The translations under genes were made by a program, and so were the position numbers. This document shows, in pieces, positions 1-8,046 of a DNA stretch of 63,602 nucleotides. The first letter of the stretch is position 1, and each line of letters begins with the position of its first letter. The stretch covers positions 1 through 63,602 of the forward strand of contig QAKH01000086.1 of NCBI GenBank assembly GCA_003343885.1, given 5' to 3'. The notes under the pieces were generated by a model. That model was given only the letters and a program-made list of their open reading frames with translations, was not told the DNA's origin and did no database searches. This DNA comes from Clostridiales bacterium. Its GTDB lineage: Bacteria > Bacillota > Clostridia > Oscillospirales > CAG-382.

Positions 1-210
1 CCCTATACGCCCAGGCACAACGGAAAGGTGGAACGTAGTCATAGAGAGGACCAAAAGCGCTTCTACGACACACATCGTTTCTATTCCCTCGCCGACTTTG
101 GTGGGCAGCTAGCTGCCCACCAAAGTCGCAGCAACTCCCGCCCCATGCGTCCTCTTCACTGGGCTGCTCCCAGAGATGTCCTCTCTTCCTTTACTGTCCA
201 ATATGTTTGA
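1..210 (+). pseudogene. IS transposase, C-terminal part (cut by window edge)
   Basis: The frame is open from base 1 and ends at the TGA at 208-210, so only the last ~69 residues are visible. The stretch TPRHNGKVERSHREDQ is the typical C-terminal part of an rve-type DDE transposase (IS481/IS3-like), with the glutamate of the DDE triad in NGKVER. The start lies outside the window, so whether the gene is intact cannot be told; it is entered as partial. Two further remnants of the same transposase type lie at about 53.5 and 58.6 kb, so this IS group has been active in this chromosome. Confidence 0.75.
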
Positions 211-250
211 CAAACCTACAGGGGTATTGGCGGGTTTTTCAAAAAAAGGC

Positions 251-279
251 TGGACAAATGCGCGCAGCTTTGCTATAAT
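251..279 (+). promoter_or_regulatory. tRNA promoter
   Basis: TGGACA (251-256), a 17-base spacer and a perfect TATAAT (274-279) lie 16 bases before the first tRNA. This is a good sigma-A promoter and would drive both tRNA genes as one transcript. Confidence 0.75.
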
Positions 280-294
280 GGTCAATGCTGATGC

Positions 295-370
295 GCCAAT
301 ATAGCTCAGTTGGTAGAGCAGCTGATTCGTAATCAGCAGGTCAAGGGTTCGAGTCCCTTTATTGGCTCCA
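295..370 (+). tRNA. tRNA-Thr (anticodon CGT)
   Basis: Acceptor arms GCCAATA (295-301) and TATTGGC (360-366) pair fully. The anticodon stem-loop ctgattcgtaatcag puts CGT at positions 34-36, so it reads ACG codons. The T-arm GGTTCGAGTCC is canonical, and the CCA end is encoded at 368-370. The next tRNA starts 12 bases later, so the two are probably co-transcribed. Confidence 0.95.
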
Positions 371-382
371 GCTTTTTTCTAT

Positions 383-459
383 CGAGGTGTAGCGCAGTTT
401 GGTAGCGCGTTTGGTTCGGGACCAAAAGGTCGCAGGTTCAAATCCTGTCACCTCGACCA
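383..459 (+). tRNA. tRNA-Pro (anticodon CGG), prophage integration target
   Basis: Acceptor arms CGAGGTG (383-389) and CACCTCG (449-455) pair, the anticodon loop is TTCGGGA (CGG, reading CCG), and CCA is encoded at 457-459. Its 3' 45 bases recur exactly at 37964-38008, so a prophage has integrated here and restored a complete tRNA at its left end. The original 3' part and the original downstream terminator now lie at the right end of the prophage. Confidence 0.96.
415..459 (+). other. attL core (45-bp repeat of tRNA-Pro 3' end)
   Basis: The 45 bases from the anticodon loop to the CCA end are identical to 37964-38008. Identity stops on both sides at exactly these bases, which defines the crossover core of the 37.5 kb prophage. 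The integrase gene lies directly inside this end, as expected for attL. Confidence 0.93.
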
Positions 460-466
460 GATTTTA

Positions 467-499
467 AGGCAGATTCAAAAGAATCTGCCTTTTCTTTTT
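467..499 (+). terminator. Terminator after tRNA-Pro, supplied by the phage
   Basis: A ten-base stem AGGCAGATTC (467-476) / GAATCTGCCT (481-490) with an AAAA loop is followed by TTTCTTTTT. The original host terminator was displaced to 38018-38045, so the phage brings a replacement that keeps the tRNA operon properly ended. Confidence 0.85.
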
Positions 500-545
500 G
501 TCTAAACACCACAGAAAACGGCACAGAGCGCGCTACCCTGACCCG

Positions 546-575
546 ACTTGGGGGAAGAATTGGGGGAAACAGGGG
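546..575 (+). repeat. G-rich repeat near attL, matched near attR
   Basis: ACTTGGGGGAAGAA (546-559) recurs exactly at 37841-37854, and both sites have a second TGGGGGAAA copy beside them. They lie about 90 and 110 bases inside attL and attR. The placement fits arm-type integrase or excisionase binding sites; this is inferred from position only. Confidence 0.5.
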
Positions 576-632
576 GACGCATGGGTGTAATTTAGGGACA
601 GACGTGTGCGGCGTCTGCCCCTTTTTTGTTTA

Positions 633-1910
633 TTACTCTGTTTTGTCTTCGGCCAGATCATCCCCAGCACGATCAAGCAGACCTTGAACGGCGCGGGCTG
701 CATCTTCATCGCGGCGGCGCAGAGCATGGGCGTACACTTTCAGCGTGGTGCTGGCGTCAGAGTGGCCCAGGCGCGTGGCCACGGCCACGACGTCGATGCT
801 GTTGGCCAGCAGGATGGTGGCGTGGGTGTGCCGTAGATCATGAAAGCGGACACCCTCAAATCCGTTGGCATCGGCAAAGCGCCGGAACCATTTGGATGGC
901 GTGTCATGGTGAAGCCTCGCACCGTTCCAGCCGTGAACGATCCACCCTTCCCCTTTCCAGAGATCACCGGCCCATGTCTGTACCTCTTTTTGATATTCCC
1001 GTGTTTCATGAAGCACGGCCATCATGCCGGGCGGCAGCGAGATTAGCCGTTCCCCCGCTTCTGTTTTAGTCCCACCAGCATAGCTGCCGGTCTGTGGCGT
1101 GTAGATCAGCGCGCGGGATATGTCAATGGTGTTGTTCTTCCAGTCCACGTCGGATAGCCGCAGCTCGCCCACCTCGCCCAGGCGCAGGCCGCAGAGCAGA
1201 GCCAGCAGCAACGCCGCCCGGTAGCACATGTTTTCCTCATGGCGCAGACAGCGCAGCAGCTCTACAGCGCGTTCCTCTGATAGATAGTGTGCTTTTGCCT
1301 TCTTGGCCTTCGGCCTGTCCACCTTGTCCATGGGATTATGGGCCAAAATATCCCACTGCACCGCTTTGTCGAGCATGGCGTCCAGCGTGTCATAGTAGTG
1401 CTGCACAGTCCGGGCTGAAAGTGGCTTTGCCTGCTTTTCCGGGCTGGCCATCTTCGCCATGTCGCTGGGGCGGCGCGGCGTTTTGAGCTGTTCATCCGGC
1501 AGGCGCGTGAGCTTGCGCCCGCTGGCGCGTACATCATTGATCCACTTGGTGAGTATCAGAGGGGTTAGCTTCTTGAGCTGGATGTCCCCAATCAGTGGCA
1601 ATATACGTGATTCAAGGAAGAATTGATAATCCTTGCAGGTGGTGGGCTTGCAGTTTGGCCGGACGTGCTGCTCCATCCACATGGCCGCGAAGCTACGGAC
1701 GGTATGCGGGCTTTGGCTGGGTTTTATGCGTCCTGCATTCGCATCAGCGGTGAGCTGCGCAAGGGCTTTCTCTGCTTCTTTACGCTGGCGGGCTTCCGTC
1801 ATGCCTGGCGGCATTTTGATTGTTTCGCGTATCCACTGCCATCCGGTATCCGTTCGCACCTGCACACCGACACGCCACGAATTGCGCCCGCGCTTTTCAA
1901 TCGTTCCCAT
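633..1910 (-). CDS. int: Tyrosine recombinase (phage integrase)
   Basis: This 425-residue protein catalyses site-specific integration and excision at the tRNA-Pro att site. The N-terminal AP2-like arm-binding segment (about 1-60) is followed by a SAM-like core-binding domain (about 65-200) and the catalytic domain. Visible catalytic residues are Arg243 (GLRLGEV), His357 and Arg360 (HDLRH), His383 (LGHS) and the nucleophile Tyr393 (KVYAHA). The ATG at 1908-1910 is preceded by GGAGG. It lies next to attL and reads toward it. The repressor operon upstream is transcribed in the same direction, but a terminator separates them, so int may have its own promoter in 1911-1990. Confidence 0.95.
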   Translation of the reverse strand: MGTIEKRGRNSWRVGVQVRTDTGWQWIRETIKMPPGMTEARQRKEAEKALAQLTADANAGRIKPSQSPHTVRSFAAMWMEQHVRPNCKPTTCKDYQFFLESRILPLIGDIQLKKLTPLILTKWINDVRASGRKLTRLPDEQLKTPRRPSDMAKMASPEKQAKPLSARTVQHYYDTLDAMLDKAVQWDILAHNPMDKVDRPKAKKAKAHYLSEERAVELLRCLRHEENMCYRAALLLALLCGLRLGEVGELRLSDVDWKNNTIDISRALIYTPQTGSYAGGTKTEAGERLISLPPGMMAVLHETREYQKEVQTWAGDLWKGEGWIVHGWNGARLHHDTPSKWFRRFADANGFEGVRFHDLRHTHATILLANSIDVVAVATRLGHSDASTTLKVYAHALRRRDEDAARAVQGLLDRAGDDLAEDKTE

Positions 1911-1990
1911 GTTTCAGCGCCTCCAAAGTAAATCTAGTGGGGGTATGTTGTTTTTTTACTGTAAAAGTGTAATTCGCCCCAAGATGCACG

Positions 1991-2018
1991 AAAAACCCTT
2001 GCAAAAACAAGGGTTTTT
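1991..2018 (-). terminator. Terminator of the repressor operon
   Basis: An eleven-base stem AAAAACCCTTG (1991-2001) / CAAGGGTTTTT (2008-2018) with a six-base loop lies about 90 bases beyond the stop of the leftward HIRAN-like gene. On the minus strand it ends in a T run. A second hairpin (2082-2090 with 2098-2106) sits right at that stop codon without a T run. Confidence 0.75.
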
Positions 2019-2107
2019 CACATTACACCGGCCCTGTGAGCTGGCCGCATTTCCTGTAAGAATGCTCACCAATAAAGTGTAAGCATGGGGAAAACAGCCC
2101 CGTGCTG

Positions 2108-2626
2108 TCACTTTTCAAAGCGCACAGCCATGCTGACACCATAGTTTAGGCCGTCCTCGCCGCCGACCACCTGAAAGCCGGAGATTGTAGCACCCGGCTT
2201 TTTTATGGCTGCCAGCACTTCGGGCACCATGTCTTTGGGCACAAATCCAATCTGACAGCCATTTACACGGCATTCGATTGCATCCTCTCCCCTGAACTTG
2301 ATGGGCTTGAGATCGACATCGAGCGAGCCGCTGTTCTCAAAAGGCGGCTGTGCTTTATCAATCCGGCGTATTAAGTCCTGGCGGCTTACGCCCTCATCAT
2401 TCGGATATGTAACGCCGCTCAAATTGAAGTTGACAAAGGAATAAACCGGGGCGTGCGGCTGTTCCTTTGGGGCCTGTTTCTTCCCCTTCCACATCAGCAC
2501 GGCCAGGACAATGCAGACCAAGGCGAGGCACCACGCAAGTGCTGCGTTCTGTGTAGCATTGACAGCTAACCAGATGCTTACACAGGCCAGCGCCACCAGA
2601 ATTAGTGCGATGACTTTCTTTTTCAT
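2108..2626 (-). CDS. Membrane-anchored HIRAN-like protein
   Basis: The protein has 172 residues. The first ~50 form two hydrophobic segments (IALILVALACVSIWLAV and a second ending LAVLMW), then a Lys-rich linker. Residues ~65-172 resemble the HIRAN fold, with a GVTYPNDEGVSRQDLI start, an ECRVNGCQIGFVPKD core and a C-terminal beta strand. HIRAN domains bind DNA ends or stalled forks in known families. Tethering to the membrane and linkage to the repressor (the two genes overlap by ATGA) suggest a lysogeny-expressed product, perhaps a conversion or exclusion protein. The HIRAN call is by pattern only. Confidence 0.5.
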   Translation of the reverse strand: MKKKVIALILVALACVSIWLAVNATQNAALAWCLALVCIVLAVLMWKGKKQAPKEQPHAPVYSFVNFNLSGVTYPNDEGVSRQDLIRRIDKAQPPFENSGSLDVDLKPIKFRGEDAIECRVNGCQIGFVPKDMVPEVLAAIKKPGATISGFQVVGGEDGLNYGVSMAVRFEK

Positions 2627-3147
2627 TTCTGCACCTCCGTTGCTTTTCCTTCCAGAAATACAGCGGGCATCTTCGTTACTTCGAGTGCTGCTACCGTGGC
2701 CGCATTGGCCTTGTCAATCAGAGCTGGGATATCTCCATCAATGGCAGCATTAAGTGTGTATCGCAGCCCTTCCCCAAATCCACGCAGTGCCCGCATGGGG
2801 ATGTCCCCACACGGCGCGCCTCGCCGATAGTAACGTATTGCTTCTTTCATTAGTGCTGCAAGTTCGGATGAAGTAGGAGCACTTTCCCCTGCTGCTTCCA
2901 TAAGCTGGGCAATGTAGATACCTAATTCTCCACTTGCAGGCTTTGTTTCGTTAGATAGGCCAAGCAGATAATCAGAGGATACACCATAAAAAGTTGAGAG
3001 TGCGACCAATGTTTCGAGTTTAGGGCTGACACCATTTTCATAGCTACTGTATGTGGCAGTAGGCATCCCTAGACGTTGAGCCGCTTCTGCTTGGTTGATG
3101 TCCATTCTAGTACGCAAGTAACGTAATCTATCTCCTACTGGTAACAC
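2623..3147 (-). CDS. CI-like phage repressor (XRE family HTH)
   Basis: This is a 174-residue protein with an N-terminal lambda-repressor-type helix-turn-helix (residues ~5-60: QAEAAQRLGMPTATYSSYE then LSTFYGVSSDYLLGL) and a helical C-terminal half without a recognisable LexA-type protease. It most likely maintains lysogeny by blocking the divergent rightward promoter at 3241. The start is GTG (3145-3147) with GAAAGG upstream; the next downstream gene overlaps its stop. A 15-bp palindrome lies 30 bases upstream and is a likely operator. The lack of a visible self-cleavage domain suggests induction by another route, possibly the nearby metalloprotease. Confidence 0.8.
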   Translation of the reverse strand: MLPVGDRLRYLRTRMDINQAEAAQRLGMPTATYSSYENGVSPKLETLVALSTFYGVSSDYLLGLSNETKPASGELGIYIAQLMEAAGESAPTSSELAALMKEAIRYYRRGAPCGDIPMRALRGFGEGLRYTLNAAIDGDIPALIDKANAATVAALEVTKMPAVFLEGKATEVQK

Positions 3148-3177
3148 TTTATCATTCCTTTCTTTATTTGTTTTATC

Positions 3178-3192
3178 TTAACATGATGTTAA
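3178..3192. promoter_or_regulatory. Candidate repressor operator
   Basis: TTAACATGATGTTAA is a perfect palindrome with seven-base arms around one central base. It lies in the divergent 3148-3373 region between the repressor and the first early gene. That is the expected place for a CI/Cro operator; no second copy was found by eye. Confidence 0.5.
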
Positions 3193-3240
3193 TTATCTTT
3201 GTTTATTATTCCTCTTTTCTCGTATTCTTGTTATTTTCTA

Positions 3241-3269
3241 TTGACATTACAATATTTTCATTGTATCAT
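3241..3269 (+). promoter_or_regulatory. Rightward early promoter
   Basis: A perfect TTGACA (3241-3246), a 17-base spacer and TATCAT (3264-3269) face the early genes. This is probably the main lytic promoter repressed in the lysogen. The leader up to the first start at 3374 is about 100 bases and shows no strong hairpin. Confidence 0.75.
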
Positions 3270-3373
3270 ACCAATACGCTAAGATTATCAAATCTTCAAG
3301 CGAATCGAAAGGGATTGAAAGGCATTGCTCTTTCATCAAATCAGCCAATAATGGCAGAAAGCGAGGGGCAAAC

Positions 3374-3787
3374 ATGGGTCACATCCCCGACAGGATTGCA
3401 AGGGTGCAAAACATCACCTACACCGACGAATGGAACCGCCCCGCCATCCTTTCCAGCGACGAGCTGGCGTTTTTCGCCGAAACCGTCAGCAAAGTGCTGG
3501 CCGCCACCGGCATCAGCATCGACGTGTGGACGCGCGATCACGAGGAAATACCCGGCCACGTTGACGCGCTGGGCATCCACTACCGCAACGCCGCAGGCGA
3601 TGAGTTTATTACCATCGACAATTATTTCATTCATGAGCGGTATGGGGCCGAGGTGCTGGGCGGCATCAGCATAGAGGCGCATACCTTGGCCGAGGTGATA
3701 TGCCACGAGCTGGCACACATCCGCTATCAGCGTCACACCAGACACCACGCCGCCCTGACTGCTCATTATGTTGCAATGCTTGCATGA
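3374..3787 (+). CDS. Small zinc metallopeptidase-like protein (HELAH)
   Basis: The 137-residue protein ends in a clear zinc-peptidase motif: His111-Glu112-Leu-Ala-His115, followed by His121, His124 and His125 as possible third ligands. Size and motif resemble SprT-like or ImmA/IrrE-like proteins. It is the first rightward gene, divergent from the repressor. In other Gram-positive elements ImmA-type peptidases cleave the repressor, so a role in induction is possible but unproven. The ATG at 3374 follows GAGGGG. A longer reading from 3168 overlaps the operator and promoter region and is in another frame. Confidence 0.65.
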   Translation: MGHIPDRIARVQNITYTDEWNRPAILSSDELAFFAETVSKVLAATGISIDVWTRDHEEIPGHVDALGIHYRNAAGDEFITIDNYFIHERYGAEVLGGISIEAHTLAEVICHELAHIRYQRHTRHHAALTAHYVAMLA

Positions 3788-3803
3788 AAAAGGAGGCTAC
3801 ACT

Positions 3804-4133
3804 ATGACCCGCCAGCTGCTCAACGTGTATTTTTACGCCCTCTACGACGAAGGCGACCACGAGGCCCACAGCGGCCTGACCGCTGACATCTGCTCCGACG
3901 CTGTGCGCAGCAACATCAATGGCAACTACATCGCCCCGCGCTATGTAACCATCCACCGCGTGCCTGGCCTTGTGGGTGTGGTGCGCGATGACGGCTGCAC
4001 GGTGCAGATCATGCCGCGCCATGAAGCCCAGCAGAGACGCATCAGCTGCGACAACTGCCGTAAGTATGGCGACTGCCTGCGCAACTTGGACGGCAAGTCG
4101 ACTTGTTGTGAGGATTGGGAGGGACGCGAATGA
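3804..4133 (+). CDS. Early cysteine-rich hypothetical protein
   Basis: This 109-residue protein is of unknown function. The C-terminal third carries C-x2-C-x4-C and then CC, a possible zinc knuckle. The ATG at 3804 is chosen because AAGGAGG sits eight bases upstream; an in-frame ATG at 3768 lies inside the previous gene and has no good ribosome site. The stop overlaps the next start (ATGA). It belongs to the early operon and could be a small DNA- or protein-binding regulator, but no family was recognised. Confidence 0.65.
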   Translation: MTRQLLNVYFYALYDEGDHEAHSGLTADICSDAVRSNINGNYIAPRYVTIHRVPGLVGVVRDDGCTVQIMPRHEAQQRRISCDNCRKYGDCLRNLDGKSTCCEDWEGRE

Positions 4134-4594
4134 AATCCGATAACATTTACTACCGTGCCCGGATGCAGGCGGCGCAGCGTGATCCGCTTTACGCCAGCCG
4201 GGAGAGAACTGCCTGCGAAATCTTTGTAAGCGCGGAGGCGTTGGGAGACTATGAAACAGGCCGAACCATTCCCCCGTGCGACGTGGTACAGAAGATGGTG
4301 GAGGCATACGGCGACCCTGACTTAAAGGGGGCGCACATCCGCGCCTGCTGCCCGCTGCTGCCGGACTTCGGAAGCGCAGAGAGCAGCGAGCTGGCCCGTG
4401 CAGCACTTGGGTGGGCCGTGGCCTTCGAGAGCGCCCAGCAAATCGCCCTGCGGTTTGCTGCTGTTGCCCGCGACGGACGCATCAGCGGCGACGAGCTGCC
4501 TGCCGCCGAAGCCATCCGCAACAAGGCCGTGGAGCTGCGCCGCGTGATGGAAGAAACCATAACAGCCATCGACAAAGCGGTGGCTGAAATCTAA
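4130..4594 (+). CDS. XRE-like early regulator
   Basis: This is a 154-residue protein. The first ~75 residues read like an XRE helix-turn-helix with a degenerate first helix (FVSAEALGDYETGRTIPPCDVVQKMVEAYGD), and the rest is helical and charged. It is translationally coupled to the preceding gene through ATGA at 4130-4133. Its place three genes after the divergent promoter suggests a Cro-like or middle regulator. An alternative GTG at 4115 would add five residues. Confidence 0.6.
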   Translation: MKSDNIYYRARMQAAQRDPLYASRERTACEIFVSAEALGDYETGRTIPPCDVVQKMVEAYGDPDLKGAHIRACCPLLPDFGSAESSELARAALGWAVAFESAQQIALRFAAVARDGRISGDELPAAEAIRNKAVELRRVMEETITAIDKAVAEI

Positions 4595-4609
4595 AAAGGA
4601 GGGCTGGCC

Positions 4610-4945
4610 TTGAAATTTGCGACCATTCGGGAAGCAGCCGAATCGTTAAATATCAGCGAAGCAAGGCTACGCCGGGCCGTGAAAAGCGGCGAAATCCCAT
4701 ACATGATGCTGGGGACGCGCACAGTAGTGGACATCGACACCGTGGCAACGCTTCTGGCAAGGCCGGAAGGCGTGAACATCACGACCGTGAGCAACGAAAC
4801 CGGGCTAAGCGTTTCGGCTATCCGAAGGGCCGTTCGGGAGGGATGGATTCCCTGCGACAAAACCGGGAAGGCATTTCTATTCAACATGGAAGAAGTGCGC
4901 GCAGCCATCGAAGCGCGCATGAAGTCACAAACAAAGCCAAGATAA
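4610..4945 (+). CDS. Tandem excisionase-type HTH protein
   Basis: The protein has 111 residues and two copies of the excisionase/MerR-like winged helix: FATIREAAESLNISEARLRR with KSGEIPYMMLG, then ITTVSNETGLSVSAIRRAVR with EGWIPCDKTG. The final strand FLFNMEEVRAAIEARM is the usual ending of the helix_turn_helix_17 family. The start is TTG at 4610 with AAGGAGGG upstream. It could be the excisionase for the tRNA-Pro integrase, or a DNA-binding early regulator. The doubled domain is unusual for a dedicated excisionase. Confidence 0.65.
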   Translation: MKFATIREAAESLNISEARLRRAVKSGEIPYMMLGTRTVVDIDTVATLLARPEGVNITTVSNETGLSVSAIRRAVREGWIPCDKTGKAFLFNMEEVRAAIEARMKSQTKPR

Positions 4946-4958
4946 AGGAGGCGGGCGC

Positions 4959-7694
4959 ATGGATATCCGCGATTTCCTGTCCCGTCTTCATGTTGAGGCG
5001 GGGCCGAACGGCAGCGGTGAGTATATGTGCCGGTGCCCGGCACATGACGACAAAACCGCCAGCCTTTGCGTGCGGGACGGTGAAAAAGGCATTGTACTGA
5101 AATGCCAGGCGGGCTGTGACACAGAGGCCGTGGTCACGGCCATGGGGCTTAAAATGCGCGACCTTTTCCGCGAGGCCAGCGCATCGGTGGGAAAAGTGCC
5201 GCAGCCTGCGTCCGATCCGCCCGCCAAGAAAGGCGGAGGCAAGAAGCCTCGCGGCAAATTCGTCTGCGCATACAGCTACACAGATGAAAGCGGCAAGGTG
5301 CTGTTTGAAGCCTGCCGCTATCAGCGCGAGGACGGCAGCAAAACGTTCAGCCTGCGCCAGCCAGACCCCAGCAGGCCAGACGGCTACAAATACACGAAGG
5401 AAGGCGCGCGGCTTGTGCTGTACAAGCTGCCGCAGGTGCTGGCAGCGATCAAGGCAGGAAAACCGGTCTTTGTTGTCGAGGGCGAAAAAGACTGCGACAA
5501 CATGGAGCTGATGGGCTACACGGCCACGACCAACCCCATGGGCGCAGGTAAGTGGCTGGCTGGCGATTATAGCACAAGCCTGACCGGCGCAGACCTGTAC
5601 ATCATCCCCGACAATGACGATGTGGGCCGCAACCATGCCAAGCAGGTGGCGCAGAGTACCTACAAGCTGGCCAAGAGCGTGCGCATGGTGGAGCTTGCGA
5701 AGGTATGCAGCGAGCTGCCGCCTAAGGGCGACGTCACTGACATGTACAAGCTGCTGGGCCGCAAAGCTGGCGATGCTGCTCTCAAGCGAGCTATGGAAGA
5801 TGCCGAACCCTTCACCGGGGACGCCCTGGCGCAGCGCGATGCTGCCGCAGAGTATTACAACCGCGTGTACGGCTACTGCGTGGACAACGGGCGCATCTGC
5901 CAGGAGACGCAAGACGGCCCCAAGCCTCTGGCCAACTTTGTGGTGCTTCCCCGTGCGGTGGTAACGCGCGACGACGGCGTGAACATATCACAGGAAACCA
6001 TCCTTGACGGCTGGACGATGGACGGCGCTCCCCTGCCCCGCGTGAACGTCAAAACAGATCAGTTTGACAGCATGGGATGGGTCACTAAAAACTGGGACTT
6101 TCGCGCCAACATTGCGCCCGGTAACACTGTGAAGGACCGGCTGCGCTACGCGATCAGCGAGGTGGGCCGGGAAACCTGCGAGCGCATCACGCAATACACG
6201 CATACTGGCTGGCGCAAGATCGGCGGAAAGTGGGCCTATCTGTACGAGGGCGGGGCTGTGGGCGCGGAGGGCGTGACGGTATCGCTGGGCAGCGGACTTG
6301 ACATGTACCGGCTTGATGGAAATGGTGACGAACGCTTCAAATCCATCAGTTTTCTGGATGGCGCTATGATGACGCTGGATATGAGCAGCGTTATCGCAGA
6401 ACATGTATGTATTCCGTTACTTGGCACAATCTTTCTTGCGCCCTTACGTGAGTTTTTGAGCGAAACGGGCATCGCCCCGGCCTATGCCCTATTCCTGCTG
6501 GGTGGAACGGGCAGCCGAAAGAGCACGGCGGCAGCGCTTGCGCTTTCACACTTTGGTAACTTCACAGGCAAAAGCCTGCCCGCTTCCTTCAACGATACAG
6601 CGAACTTCATCCGAAAGAAGGCATTTCTTTTGAAAGACGCGCCCATCGTGGTAGACGACTACCACCCCGTGACCAGCTTGCAGGAGCGCAAGAAGATGGA
6701 GGCCACCGCGCAGAGCCTTGCCCGTGCCTTTGGCGACGGCGCAGAACGAGGGCGAATGAAAAGCGATTTGACTTTGCAGGAGAGCATGCCGCCGCGTGGT
6801 GTGGCGATCATCAGCGGGGAAGATACGCCAGGTGTCGGTGAAAGCGGTATGGCGCGCTTCTATGTGGTAAACGTGAGCCGCGACGACGTGCCAGCCACGG
6901 AAACACTGACTTCGATGCAAGAAGTAGCCCGCATAGGATACCTGCAAAAAAGCATGAGGGGCTATATCATGTGGCTGCTGAAACAGATAGATGAAATGCC
7001 CAGCCTGCTACACGAAGATTTTTTAAGAAACCGCGCTATCGCCATTGAGAAAACAAAGGGCCAACACGGACGCACAGCGGAAGCTATCGCCCACATGATG
7101 CTGGGATATGACAGCATGCTTCGCTATCTTCGGGATGTAGGGGCGATCACGACCGACGATTGCATCAGAATGAGCGCCCACGCCTGGCAGGTCGTTACCG
7201 ACAATAGCCGCAGGCAGTCGGAGGATATGAAAGAAGATCGGCCCAGCAAAATCTTTCTTGCCAATATCGGAGAGCTGCTGGTAAGCAAGGGCGCAGCGGT
7301 GCGCGATCTGACGTTAGCGCCGGGAGAGGGCGGCAGCGCCACACCCAAAGACATGATTGGATATATGGACGCTGATTTTTACTATTTAATGCCGCAGGTA
7401 GCCTACAGAGCGGTGGCCAAACTGTGCAACGATCAGGGGCAGGCTTTTCCGCTGACGTTGAAAATGCTTTATAAGCAAATGAGGGAGGATGGCGTGCTGA
7501 CGCCGGAAACCACAACCACCAGCAGCGCCACCCGGCCAAAATGCATAGACGGGAAAAGTCAACGGCTGCTATGGATTCCGCGCCGCCTGATTGATGGCCC
7601 AAAAGTAGCGCAGGAACAGCTGCGCATGGACTACTCGCCAGCAGACGACTTTGTGCACGTTGACGATGCAGATTTACCAGACGAGTTTATATAA
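4959..7694 (+). CDS. Primase-helicase (CHC2 zinc finger, TOPRIM, DUF927 ATPase)
   Basis: This 911-residue replication protein starts with a CHC2-type zinc-binding module (CPAHDDKTASL with Cys26, His29, Cys49, Cys53). A TOPRIM-like region follows at about 165-225 (VFVVEGEKDCDN and IIPDNDD). The DUF927 domain covers about 320-600 and includes a P-loop LGGTGSRKS near residue 515, then DAPIVVDDYHP as the likely Walker B. Such fusions act as phage primase plus helicase. The ATG at 4959 follows GGAGG. It is the main replication gene of the prophage; no separate replicative helicase or polymerase is present, so host polymerase must be used. Confidence 0.88.
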   Translation: MDIRDFLSRLHVEAGPNGSGEYMCRCPAHDDKTASLCVRDGEKGIVLKCQAGCDTEAVVTAMGLKMRDLFREASASVGKVPQPASDPPAKKGGGKKPRGKFVCAYSYTDESGKVLFEACRYQREDGSKTFSLRQPDPSRPDGYKYTKEGARLVLYKLPQVLAAIKAGKPVFVVEGEKDCDNMELMGYTATTNPMGAGKWLAGDYSTSLTGADLYIIPDNDDVGRNHAKQVAQSTYKLAKSVRMVELAKVCSELPPKGDVTDMYKLLGRKAGDAALKRAMEDAEPFTGDALAQRDAAAEYYNRVYGYCVDNGRICQETQDGPKPLANFVVLPRAVVTRDDGVNISQETILDGWTMDGAPLPRVNVKTDQFDSMGWVTKNWDFRANIAPGNTVKDRLRYAISEVGRETCERITQYTHTGWRKIGGKWAYLYEGGAVGAEGVTVSLGSGLDMYRLDGNGDERFKSISFLDGAMMTLDMSSVIAEHVCIPLLGTIFLAPLREFLSETGIAPAYALFLLGGTGSRKSTAAALALSHFGNFTGKSLPASFNDTANFIRKKAFLLKDAPIVVDDYHPVTSLQERKKMEATAQSLARAFGDGAERGRMKSDLTLQESMPPRGVAIISGEDTPGVGESGMARFYVVNVSRDDVPATETLTSMQEVARIGYLQKSMRGYIMWLLKQIDEMPSLLHEDFLRNRAIAIEKTKGQHGRTAEAIAHMMLGYDSMLRYLRDVGAITTDDCIRMSAHAWQVVTDNSRRQSEDMKEDRPSKIFLANIGELLVSKGAAVRDLTLAPGEGGSATPKDMIGYMDADFYYLMPQVAYRAVAKLCNDQGQAFPLTLKMLYKQMREDGVLTPETTTTSSATRPKCIDGKSQRLLWIPRRLIDGPKVAQEQLRMDYSPADDFVHVDDADLPDEFI

Positions 7695-7714
7695 AGCGCC
7701 TGCGCGGGCGCTTT
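7693..7714 (+). promoter_or_regulatory. SD-proximal hairpin, copy 1
   Basis: AAAGCGCC (7693-7700), loop TGCGCG, GGCGCTTT (7707-7714) lies right after the primase stop and six bases before the GGGAGG of the next gene. Near-identical hairpins precede three other prophage genes at 10123, 10772 and 19501, so it is a recurrent element rather than chance. Confidence 0.7.
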
Positions 7715-7731
7715 TGAAGGGAGGTAAGACC

Positions 7732-8046
7732 ATGAAGCGATTTGCTAACGACATGAGGGTATGCAACGACTGCGGCAGGCCGTTGGAGATCGGAGAAACA
7801 TGCAACTGCCGTCAGCCTGTGCGTAGCGGTACACGGGATGGCCTGCGGGCCGTCTGCCCGCACTTCATGCATCGCAGCAGCTACCGAGGCCGCAGCTATA
7901 TCGTGTGTAGCGGTGCGAAACACGAATACCCAGGCAGCGATCCCCGGAATGAGCATTACAGGCGCTACTGCTGCGGCCTGTTTAAGCTGTGCAAACATTA
8001 CACTACGATGAAGGGAGAGACGGATACATGCAAAGCACAGAAATGA
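7732..8046 (+). CDS. Cysteine-rich zinc-finger-like hypothetical protein
   Basis: The protein has 104 residues and ten or more cysteines, including CNDCGRP...CNC near the N-terminus and CC/CKH toward the end, which suggests two zinc ribbons. The ATG at 7732 follows GGGAGG; upstream in-frame starts lie inside the primase gene and the hairpin. The function is unknown. It lies between the replication gene and the DUF3102 gene. The coding 3' end overlaps the next start by 19 bases. Confidence 0.65.
   Translation: MKRFANDMRVCNDCGRPLEIGETCNCRQPVRSGTRDGLRAVCPHFMHRSSYRGRSYIVCSGAKHEYPGSDPRNEHYRRYCCGLFKLCKHYTTMKGETDTCKAQK

Noticed and set aside
383..459. tRNA-Pro possibly damaged by phage integration
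   Set aside because: All stems pair and the CCA end is present; the att core simply rebuilt the 3' end.
3168..3674. 168-codon ORF starting in the divergent repressor region
   Set aside because: It begins inside the operator/promoter region and its 3' half is a shifted reading of the metallopeptidase gene.
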